From NCBI RefSeq assembly GCF_016862115.1, contig NZ_BOMI01000087.1:1-64000 (forward strand): a stretch of 64,000 nt of DNA, in the 5' to 3' direction. The notes beneath the pieces were generated by a model. That model worked only from the letters and a program-made list of their open reading frames with translations, made no database searches and was not told where the DNA came from. This DNA is from Paractinoplanes deccanensis. GTDB lineage: Bacteria; Actinomycetota; Actinomycetes; Mycobacteriales; Micromonosporaceae. The position numbers and the translations under genes are program-made. Shown piece after piece: positions 56,601 through 64,000 of the stretch; the stretch's first letter is position 1, and every line of letters starts with the position of its first letter.

Positions 56601-57133
56601 CCGCGCTTCATCCGGCGCACGACGCGCAGGCCGGACTCGGGGTGGAACTTGGCCTGCGGGCCGGGGCCGTCGAAGACGCCGGGCACGCCGCGCTGGAACG
56701 AGATCTCGTGGACCTTGCCGTCGCGCTTGACTTGCACGTCGAAGCGCAGCGAGAGGGCGTTGACCGCGGACGCGCCGACGCCGTGCAGGCCGCCGGAGGT
56801 CTTGTAGCCGGCGCCGCCGAACTTGCCGCCGGCGTGCAGCCGGGTCATCACCAGCTCGACGCCGTTGAGCCCGGACTTGGCGTTGACGTCGGTCGGGATG
56901 CCCCGGCCGTCGTCCTCGACCTGCACCGACCCGTCGGCGTAGAGCGAGACGGCCACCTTAGTGGCGTGGCCGGCCACACCCTCGTCGGTGGCGTTGTCGA
57001 TGATCTCGTTGGCGAGGTGGTTGACGCCCCGGCTGTCGGTGGAGCCGATGTACATGCCCGGTCGCTTCCGGACGGCGTCAAGCCCCTCCAGGTGCGTGAG
57101 GTCATCGGCCCCGTACAGGATCTCCGCGGTCAC
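53624..57133 (-). CDS. parE: Topoisomerase IV subunit B (ParE) interrupted by an intein
   Basis: An 1169-residue precursor: 471 residues of N-extein, a 486-residue intein and 212 residues of C-extein, giving 683 residues after splicing, normal for ParE. The GHKL ATPase has 'LANEIIDNATDEGVAGHA', 'VEDDGRGIPTDV' and 'GGLHGVGASAVNALS'. The TOPRIM domain starts 'AQSELFIVEGDSALG', is cut by the intein, then resumes 'SARMARSSEYQALLPIRGKILNVQKA' and 'MIMADADVDGSHIRTLL'. GTG 57133 is the start. parC follows in the same operon. Function requires splicing, because the intein splits the catalytic Glu loop. Confidence 0.92.
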   Translation of the reverse strand: MTAEILYGADDLTHLEGLDAVRKRPGMYIGSTDSRGVNHLANEIIDNATDEGVAGHATKVAVSLYADGSVQVEDDGRGIPTDVNAKSGLNGVELVMTRLHAGGKFGGAGYKTSGGLHGVGASAVNALSLRFDVQVKRDGKVHEISFQRGVPGVFDGPGPQAKFHPESGLRVVRRMKRGEPSGTTIRYWYDARYFETGAGLDVESVRAKLRNTAFLVPGVMYTLRDETAEEPTTETFHFPRGLTDMVEFLTHAGDKPVSGVLLVNGEGTYKENAADANGVMQSNVERRAEVEIAFRWGTGYERTVECFTNTIRNMHGGTHRKGFERALVRALGEAIRNTRGLLKPKEDVPVLDDMLEGMTAVIHVRVPEPQFTSQTKDELSTAGVTRTVQNLVEAHVKEWIDGRKTKAEARTVLQKIVDAARVRLTQKQQKDAARRKTALEGASMPPKLVDCRATGIAQSELFIVEGDSALGCFTGDTLVALASGKARSFADLAADWQRGVTHFGYTTNKAGRVVVAPLAEPRLTKRDAPLVRVTLDNGESVRCTPDHQFRLRDGSYRRADHLAPGDSLMPLYRSVSATSAGDNLNGYEKVWMNDREEWVYTHYVADGHNLRTGADTIANGVVRHHIDCNKRNNDPRNLRRMTPEAHLALHAAMMEDNRDRIDEGFRAWLASGGRAFKSAMLSAQWQDPDFRAACLQRLADRNADGEFRARLERGFRDWFAGLDEQEKAAYGERMRAYQAEYWKSPERRRIAAERVRAFFADPDRRAEWSERSKEQWLDEGLLKWRAARTREQFADPAERERQRAAVTAWHAEHPEFGERHAELMRRRLHDDPSLITKLHAGRDEYLRTVSTEDRVAAQNDGRRRAALKRLRPFITLPDDKLAQAYEADRLAHARTGFRWERLVESYDGDVTRLREAATQVNHTVATVEALTETADVYDLTVDGYHNFALEAGVFVHNSARMARSSEYQALLPIRGKILNVQKATLQQVLDNAECSAIVQVLGAGSGRTFDLAALRYGRVMIMADADVDGSHIRTLLITLFAKYMRPVIEAGRLFAAMPPLHKIVTKGRNSETIFTYTQQEMESTVARLEREGKSVVKPVPRFKGLGEMDAEELWDTTMNPATRTVRRITLDDVERAEGVLELLMGERVEPRRNWLIESSGRIDEEAIDA
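54263..55720 (-). mobile_element. HNH-endonuclease intein in ParE (486 residues)
   Basis: Starts at Cys1 ('CFTGDTLVAL', block A) after extein GDSALG, block B is 'RCTPDHQF' with T73-x-x-H76, and it ends 'VYDLTVDGYHNFALEAGVFVHN' (blocks F and G, His-Asn), followed by extein Ser. All residues for standard splicing are present. The middle encodes an HNH nuclease: 'VRHHIDCNKRNNDPRNLRRMTPEAH' (H153, H154, N162, N166, H175), followed by several Arg/Glu/Trp-rich helical repeats (about 190-400), resembling nuclease-associated DNA-binding modules. Codon use is somewhat less G/C-biased in the middle than in the exteins. Confidence 0.93.
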
Positions 57134-57271
57134 GAGGTGGCACTCCCGATCGGCCTTGGTGGTGGTCAGGTCGCGGCGAGCCTACCGGGAGCCTCCGACA
57201 CTTCCCGCCAACCGAGCCGGTACCGGCCACCGAAGAACCGGACGATACCGACAAAAGTAACGCGGGGTGAG

Positions 57272-57874
57272 CTACGCCACGCAGAGGACCCCCTGCGGCT
57301 CGAGAGCCCGGAACAGGTCCAGCGGGTACGGCTTGCCGGCCACTCGCACCGGCGGCAACTCCTGGTACGCGATGAGCTCGTCAGTAACCGAACGGGTGGA
57401 CGAGCAAACCACCACGGTGTCGTGCGGCGCGTACGCCTGCAACCGGGCGGCCGTGCTCACCACGCTCCCGCTGATCATCCCGTGCCCGAACTCGCGGGTC
57501 GCCGCGAGATCGACGATCACGTCGCCGGTGGCGATGCCCACCCGCGTCCGCACAGCGAACCTGCCGGCCAGGAGCTGCCCCCTCAACGCCTCCTGGACCG
57601 ACAGGCCCACCCGCACCGCCGAAGCGGCCGCATCCGGGCCGAACCCGGTCTCGTCGGTGCCGAACACCGCCATGACCGCGTCGCCCACGTATTTCTCCAC
57701 CACTCCCCCGCCGGAGCGGACCACCTCGGACACGATGCCGAAGTAGTCGCGCTGCAACGCGCGGACGACCGCGCAGTCCAGGTCGTCGATCAGCGAGGTG
57801 TAGCCCACGATGTCGATGAAAAGGACGGTGACGGTCTGACGCCGCTCCTGCTCCGCCATAGCGATTGCGGTCAT
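57272..57874 (-). CDS. Class III adenylate/guanylate cyclase catalytic domain protein
   Basis: 200 residues consisting of little more than one cyclase homology domain. The metal-binding aspartates are in 'LFIDIVGYTSLID' (D21) and 'EKYVGDAVMAVFG' (D65). The transition-state region reads 'GHGMISGSVVSTAARLQAYAP': Arg144 is kept, but the usual Asn four residues before it is Ser140. It may make cAMP weakly or serve as a regulatory partner. It is divergent from the second LAL regulator, with 138 bp to parE downstream. An in-frame ATG at 57859 is an alternative start. Confidence 0.87.
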   Translation of the reverse strand: MTAIAMAEQERRQTVTVLFIDIVGYTSLIDDLDCAVVRALQRDYFGIVSEVVRSGGGVVEKYVGDAVMAVFGTDETGFGPDAAASAVRVGLSVQEALRGQLLAGRFAVRTRVGIATGDVIVDLAATREFGHGMISGSVVSTAARLQAYAPHDTVVVCSSTRSVTDELIAYQELPPVRVAGKPYPLDLFRALEPQGVLCVA

Positions 57875-57978
57875 GTCTCACGCTCCCCCAGTTCCGTGCT
57901 GTGCCCCGGCTGAACGGTGCCAGCCGCGGTCCACTTCGCGGATCTGCAGAACGACGTATCTCTGACACCTGGAGAGCC

Positions 57979-57994
57979 CGTCACTTATGTGACG
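57979..57994. promoter_or_regulatory. CGTCAC-N4-GTGACG palindrome in the divergent spacer
   Basis: Perfect 6-bp arms around TTAT, about midway in the 177-bp gap between the cyclase and the LuxR-type regulator. GTCAC/GTGAC half-sites suggest a dimeric activator or repressor, possibly of CRP/FNR type, but arm orientation differs from the classical TGTGA-N6-TCACA site. Confidence 0.4.
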
Positions 57995-58051
57995 CAGAAC
58001 AGACCGAACCGCCGACAACGTGCTAGGTCACTTCGCACTAGGCTGCGCACC

Positions 58052-60835
58052 ATGGCCAGCGAGGAGGAGGACGGGCCGCTTGTCGGGCGCGCCGGCACGC
58101 TGACCCAGATCCAGTCCGACCTGCGCAACGCGGGCCCGGGCGGTACGTCCGCGGTGTTCGTCACCGGGGAGAGCGGTGTCGGCAAGAGCCGGCTGCTGCG
58201 CGAGACCGCCACGGCGATGCGGGACGCGGGCTTCGCCGTGCTGTCCGGCACCTGCCTCGACATCGGCGACGCGTCCCCGTTGCACCCTGTTCTTCAGGCC
58301 TTGCGGCAGTTCGACCACAATGTCCAGCCCGCCGACGCCGGGGACCTGCTCGACCGCGTGTCTCAGGCGCTGCGCGAGGTCGCCGGCGGCCGCCGGCTGC
58401 TGCTCGTCCTCGACGATCTCCAGTGGGCCGACCGGAGCACCCGTCAGCTGCTGCTCTACCTGCTCGCGGGGCTCGGCGACGTGCCCCTGGCGGTGCTGGC
58501 CGCGGTGCGCGCCGAGGCCCTGCACGGCGCCCACCCGCTGCGCAAGGTGCTGGCCGAGCTGCGCAGGCTGCGGTCCGTACGAGTCGTCGACCTGGCCCCG
58601 CTCGACCGCGAGCAGACCGTCGAGCTGGTCGCCGCGATCGCCGGCCCGGCGGTCGACCCCGAGGACGCCGAGCGCGTCTACAAGCGCAGCGGCGGCAACC
58701 CGTTCGTGGCCGAGGAGCTGGCCCGCGACCTGCGCGACGGCCGCGTCGAGCTCTCCGACACGCTGCGCGAGATCTTCCTGTCCCGCGTCGACGAGCTACC
58801 CCCGGAGGCGTACGCGGTGGTCCGCGCGATCGCGGCCGGCGTCGAGCCCGTCGCCCACGCGGTCCTGGCCCGCATCGTGCCGCTGACCGAGGACAGGCTG
58901 ATCGAGGCGATCCGCGCCGCCGTCGCCCACCGCTTCGTGATCAGCGACCAGGACGGCTACCGGCTGCGCCACCGCCTGGTCTCCGAGATCCTGGCCGGCG
59001 AGGTGCTGCCCGCCGAGGCCACGGCCCTGCACCGCCGCTACGCGGAGGCGCTGGAGTCCGGCGACGCCCCGCTCGACCACGCGCGCCTGGCCCACCACTG
59101 GCAGCGCGCCGGCGAGCCCGCCCGGGCGCTGCCCTCGGTGGTGGCCGCCGCCCGCGACGCCGAGGCCCTCTACGGCTTCACCGAGGCGCATCGTCACTGG
59201 TCGACGGCGCTCGAGCTGACCACCGACGACGCGCCCGAGCGCACCGAGCTGCTGGCGCACGCCGCCGAGTCGGCCCACCGCTGCGGTGAGCACCAGCGCG
59301 CCCTCGCCCGCCTCGACGACCTGGCCGCCCGCGCCGACGCGCCCAGCGCCTGCGACCTGCACCTGCGCCGCGCGCGCTACCTGACCGCCGCCGGCCGCAC
59401 GGCGACCGCCGAGGCCGAGTACGTGCACGCCCTCGAGGCGCCCGACTGCAGCCCGGCACAGCGCGCGTCCGCCGCCGCCCACCTGGCCGAGCTGCTGGTG
59501 CACCTGGGCCGCTACGCCGACGCCAACGAGCGCGCCCGCGAGGCGCTCGAGATGGCCGGGGCCGACAGCGCCGACCTGGTCCGCGCCAGCGCCGCCCTGG
59601 GCTACAGCGCCGCCTTCCGCGAGGACCCCGACGCCGGCCTGGCGGTCCTGCGCCAGGCGGTCGAGATCGCCGAGCGCAGCGGCCACCCTGACGAGATCGG
59701 CGTCGCCTACCTCCACCTCGCCGAGCTGCTGGCCGGCCCGCTCAACAGCATCGAGGAGGGCGTGCTGGTCGCCCGCCGCGGCGCCGGCAAGGCCAGCCGC
59801 ACGTACGCGTCACGCCTGCTCGCGATCGCCGCGAACGGCCTGTTCCGGGTCGGTCAGTGGGCCGAGGCCGACGCCGTGCTCGACACGGCGATGCGCCACC
59901 GCCCGTCCGGCGCCGAGGCGGTCGAGCTGCTGCTGGCCCGCTGCCGGCTCTGGGTCGGCTTCGGCGACGTCGAGGCGGCCCACCGCGACCTCGACGCGGC
60001 CGCCACCCTGCTCGCCGGCGGCGGCGCCCGGCACGTGCTGCCGATGCTCACGCTGCGTGCCGGCCAGGCGATGTGGCTGGCCCGGTTCCCCGAGGCGCGC
60101 GCCGCGGTGCAGCGCGGCCTCACCGAGACCCGCTCCGACGACCTGGTGCTGATCGGCATCCTGGCCTGGCACGGCCTGCGCGCCGAGGCCGAGGCGCACG
60201 CGGCCGGCGAGCCGGTCGACCCGCTGGCGCTGCGCCGGCTCAAGGCCGCCGTGTCCCGCATGGAGGCCGGGGTCGGCAACGCGGCGGTGCAGGTCAGGGC
60301 CGTCGTCGACGCCTACCTCGACCTCTGCGCCGCCGAGATCAGCCGGATCGAGGGGCGCCCCGACCCGGCCCCGTGGGCGCGCGCGGCCGGCGTGTGGGAC
60401 AAGCGCCAGCAGCCCTACCCCGCCGCGTACGCGAGGCTGCGCCAGGCCGAGGCGATCCTGCAGCGCAAGGCGCGCCGGGCCAGCGCGGTGACCCCGCTGC
60501 GCGAGGCGTACGCGACGGCCGTCTCGATGGGTGCGCGCCCGTTCGCCGCCGAGATCGTCTCGGTCGCCCAGCGCTACCGGGTGGCGCTCGCCGACGACGC
60601 CGACACCGTGCCGATGTCCCCGCCCGAGCCGGAGCCCGGCGACGAGCTCGGCGCCCTCACCCAGCGCGAACGCGAGGTGCTGGCGGCGCTGGCCGAGGGC
60701 CTGACCAACCGCGAGATCGGCGAGCGGCTGTTCATCAGCGAGCGCACCGTCGGCGTGCACGTCGGGCACATCTTCGACAAGCTCCAGGTGCGCACCCGGG
60801 TGCAGGCGAGCCGGGTCTACCTCACCGCGGCGTAG
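58052..60835 (+). CDS. LuxR-family ATPase regulator (LAL type), second copy
   Basis: 927 residues. The N-terminal ATPase has 'GPLVGRAGTLTQIQ', Walker A 'FVTGESGVGKSRLLRE', Walker B 'LLLVLDDLQWADRST' and 'KRSGGNPFVAEEL'. Long TPR-like helices fill residues 370-830. The C-terminal HTH is 'LTQREREVLAALAEGLTNREIGERLFISERTVGVHVGHIFDKLQ'. ATG 58052 has no ribosome site; TAGGCT (58039-58044) seven bases upstream suggests a leaderless transcript. It is divergent from a nucleotidyl cyclase, in the way adenylate cyclase and LuxR modules are sometimes fused. It has the same plan as the regulator at 27341. Confidence 0.9.
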   Translation: MASEEEDGPLVGRAGTLTQIQSDLRNAGPGGTSAVFVTGESGVGKSRLLRETATAMRDAGFAVLSGTCLDIGDASPLHPVLQALRQFDHNVQPADAGDLLDRVSQALREVAGGRRLLLVLDDLQWADRSTRQLLLYLLAGLGDVPLAVLAAVRAEALHGAHPLRKVLAELRRLRSVRVVDLAPLDREQTVELVAAIAGPAVDPEDAERVYKRSGGNPFVAEELARDLRDGRVELSDTLREIFLSRVDELPPEAYAVVRAIAAGVEPVAHAVLARIVPLTEDRLIEAIRAAVAHRFVISDQDGYRLRHRLVSEILAGEVLPAEATALHRRYAEALESGDAPLDHARLAHHWQRAGEPARALPSVVAAARDAEALYGFTEAHRHWSTALELTTDDAPERTELLAHAAESAHRCGEHQRALARLDDLAARADAPSACDLHLRRARYLTAAGRTATAEAEYVHALEAPDCSPAQRASAAAHLAELLVHLGRYADANERAREALEMAGADSADLVRASAALGYSAAFREDPDAGLAVLRQAVEIAERSGHPDEIGVAYLHLAELLAGPLNSIEEGVLVARRGAGKASRTYASRLLAIAANGLFRVGQWAEADAVLDTAMRHRPSGAEAVELLLARCRLWVGFGDVEAAHRDLDAAATLLAGGGARHVLPMLTLRAGQAMWLARFPEARAAVQRGLTETRSDDLVLIGILAWHGLRAEAEAHAAGEPVDPLALRRLKAAVSRMEAGVGNAAVQVRAVVDAYLDLCAAEISRIEGRPDPAPWARAAGVWDKRQQPYPAAYARLRQAEAILQRKARRASAVTPLREAYATAVSMGARPFAAEIVSVAQRYRVALADDADTVPMSPPEPEPGDELGALTQREREVLAALAEGLTNREIGERLFISERTVGVHVGHIFDKLQVRTRVQASRVYLTAA

Positions 60836-60927
60836 CCGTCGTTACGTTCCCGTGACCTAAGCCGCGCGAATACGTAGTTCTACCGATCCCCCCGTACGTA
60901 GCCGGTGGAAGGCTGGTCGCACGGGGG

Positions 60928-60963
60928 AGCACCACCCGGCGGCCACCGCCGCCGGGTGGTGCT
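60928..60963. terminator. Perfect 15-bp stem-loop after the LuxR regulator
   Basis: AGCACCACCCGGCGG and CCGCCGGGTGGTGCT with a six-base loop, 93 bases after the LuxR stop and 37 before the DUF5995 start. It has no T-run, so it could be a terminator or part of the next gene's leader. Confidence 0.6.
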
Positions 60964-60999
60964 GGGGGCCCTCCGCCGAGATCGCCCGTGGAGGAACCG

Positions 61000-61776
61000 A
61001 TGACTCAGTCGGTCTGGGGACCCGTGCAGCAGGAGATGTCCGATCTCCTGCAGGGATACCCCGACGACGTGCCCGCCGTGGTGGACCAGCTGACCAAGCT
61101 GCAGGACATCTTGATGCGGGTGCCCCCGTTGCTGCGCGAGAACCCGCTCGGTGACTTCAACAAGCTGTACCTGACGATCACCGAGGGCGTGCTGGAGAAG
61201 CTCTACGACGGCGAGTTCAAGGACCCGGCGTTCCTGTCCCGGCTCGACGTCGAGTTCGCGGCGCGCTACTTCGACGCGCTGCGCGCCTGGGCCGGCTCGG
61301 GGTCGAGCCCGCGCTGCCCGCAGGTGTGGTCCACCCTGTTCGCGCGGATCCCGGGCCCGGACTGCCGCCCGCTCCCGTCGGCCTGCGCCGGCGTGAACGC
61401 CCACATCAACTACGACCTGCCGTTCGCGCTGGTGACCACGTTCGACCACCTGGGCACCGAGCCGGTCGACGACAGCGATCAGCACCACGACTACCTGGTC
61501 ATCAACGAGATCTTCGCCGACTCGATCCCCGGCCTGCGCCGCGGCTACCTCGAGAAGTGGCAGCTGCTGATCGACATGATGAACGGCTGCCTCGACGACT
61601 GGTGGCAGGGTGAGGCCGTGGAATACACGCGCAACGTCGCCTGGCGCAACGCGCAGAAGCTCTGGGGCTTCCGGCACGACATGGGCGCCCTCGACAAGGA
61701 GCGCGCCGGCCTCGACCGCGTCGCCTCGGACCTCAACCGCCTGCTGCTGTCGCCGCTCGGCGCGTTCCTGCAATAG
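61000..61776 (+). CDS. DUF5995 family protein
   Basis: 258 residues, cytoplasmic. 'DFNKLYLTITEGVLEKLYDGEFKDPAFLSRLDVEFAARYFDALRAWA', 'CAGVNAHINYDLPFALVTTFDHLG' and 'DYLVINEIFADSIPGLRRGYLEKW' follow the pattern I associate with DUF5995. The conserved His/Asn/Asp residues in 'GVNAHINYDLPFAL' and 'DYLVIN' suggest a helical metal-binding protein, but no function is known. ATG 61000 follows GGAGGAA. Codons are ordinary for the genome. Confidence 0.7.
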   Translation: MTQSVWGPVQQEMSDLLQGYPDDVPAVVDQLTKLQDILMRVPPLLRENPLGDFNKLYLTITEGVLEKLYDGEFKDPAFLSRLDVEFAARYFDALRAWAGSGSSPRCPQVWSTLFARIPGPDCRPLPSACAGVNAHINYDLPFALVTTFDHLGTEPVDDSDQHHDYLVINEIFADSIPGLRRGYLEKWQLLIDMMNGCLDDWWQGEAVEYTRNVAWRNAQKLWGFRHDMGALDKERAGLDRVASDLNRLLLSPLGAFLQ

Positions 61777-61778
61777 CC

Positions 61779-61792
61779 GGAGAACGCTCTCC
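61779..61792. promoter_or_regulatory. LacI-type operator, upstream copy
   Basis: GGAGAACGCTCTCC, matched at 12 of 14 palindromic positions, with a central CG as in LacI-family sites. It lies about 45 bases upstream of the -35 and 94 bases (centre to centre) from the second copy. Confidence 0.55.
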
Positions 61793-61830
61793 CACTATCG
61801 GCTTCTGGGGACCGGAACTCGCGCGATCTA

Positions 61831-61860
61831 TTGACATGCCTGAAAGCCTGGCGCAACACT
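61831..61860 (+). promoter_or_regulatory. Promoter of the secreted glycosidase
   Basis: TTGACA (61831-61836) and CAACAC/AACACT (61854-61860) at 17-18 bp, between the two palindromes; predicted start near 61867. Confidence 0.5.
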
Positions 61861-61872
61861 TCGGGCACCGTT

Positions 61873-61886
61873 GGAGAGCGCTTTCC
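61873..61886. promoter_or_regulatory. LacI-type operator, downstream copy
   Basis: GGAGAGCGCTTTCC, 12 of 14 positions palindromic with the AGCGCT core common in LacI/CebR-like sites. It sits just past the predicted transcription start and before the AGGAG ribosome site. Confidence 0.6.
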
Positions 61887-61903
61887 CATCCCCAGGAGTC
61901 CCC

Positions 61904-64000
<2,097 letters not shown>

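Noticed and set aside
54137..57913. Very long open frame antisense to parE and the cyclase (1258 codons)
   Set aside because: It mirrors the codon bias of the real gene on the other strand; composition is Val/Gly/His/Arg-rich with no family motif, and parE with its intein is unambiguous.
57979..57994. Palindrome as a classical CRP site
   Set aside because: Half-sites are arranged GTCAC-N4-GTGAC rather than TGTGA-N6-TCACA, so it is kept only as an unassigned palindrome.

Overview
The window is high-GC actinobacterial DNA: codon third positions are strongly G/C, many genes start with GTG or TTG, and 4-base start/stop overlaps are common. Lsr2, three luciferase-like (F420-type) oxidoreductases including an F420-dependent glucose-6-phosphate dehydrogenase, and two closely related FliA/WhiG-type sigma factors fit a Micromonosporaceae-like organism. 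Actinoplanes is my best guess, because its motile spores use FliA-type sigma factors; this is an inference. No rRNA, tRNA, CRISPR array, prophage or complete IS element was recognised.

Layout. 1-4 kb: a cut-off MFS exporter, a secreted TAP-like alpha/beta hydrolase with a TTA codon, and a PQQ-type sugar dehydrogenase carrying an in-frame minisatellite; a non-coding 26-bp tandem repeat lies between the first two genes. 4-10 kb: a Na+/solute symporter operon, a divergent TetR/FAD-monooxygenase pair, and a coupled LLM oxidoreductase/HAD phosphatase pair. 9.7-17.6 kb: a glycosyltransferase, fgd just downstream of a fused ECF sigma factor-transmembrane-glycoside hydrolase, an RsbW/SpoIIE-like partner-switching pair, MarR, another LLM enzyme and lsr2. 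17.8-27 kb: a D,D-carboxypeptidase, sigma factor, HelD-type RNA polymerase recycling ATPase, lipoprotein, second sigma factor, DEAD-box helicase and YceI.

27-35 kb: a large LuxR-type ATPase regulator, a decayed ino1 pseudogene, small envelope proteins, a papain-like enzyme, App1-type phosphatase and a sirtuin. 35-44.6 kb is a coherent sugar-uptake island: LacI repressor, family-5 binding protein, OppF/DppB/DppC/OppD-type ABC transporter and a GH1 beta-glucosidase in one translationally coupled operon, closed by a convergent ROK regulator. Imported beta-linked disaccharides or oligosaccharides would be split in the cytoplasm by the GH1 enzyme. 44.7-51 kb: methyltransferase, small secreted proteins, a truncated VOC gene behind a MerR-type promoter, a MocR regulator and EamA exporter whose start codons overlap head to head, a secreted nucleoside hydrolase and DUF2203.

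51-57 kb encodes topoisomerase IV (parE-parC), with parE split by a 486-residue HNH-endonuclease intein. 57-64 kb: a class III nucleotidyl cyclase divergent from a second giant LuxR regulator, a DUF5995 protein, and a cut-off secreted CBM32-GH16-GH2-like glycosidase whose promoter lies between two LacI-type palindromes.

Most notable are the membrane-spanning sigma factor with an extracellular GH128-like domain (12140-13981), the parE intein, the near-consensus promoter running straight into an intrinsic terminator beside helD, and the overlapping-start MocR/EamA promoter with nested inverted repeats.
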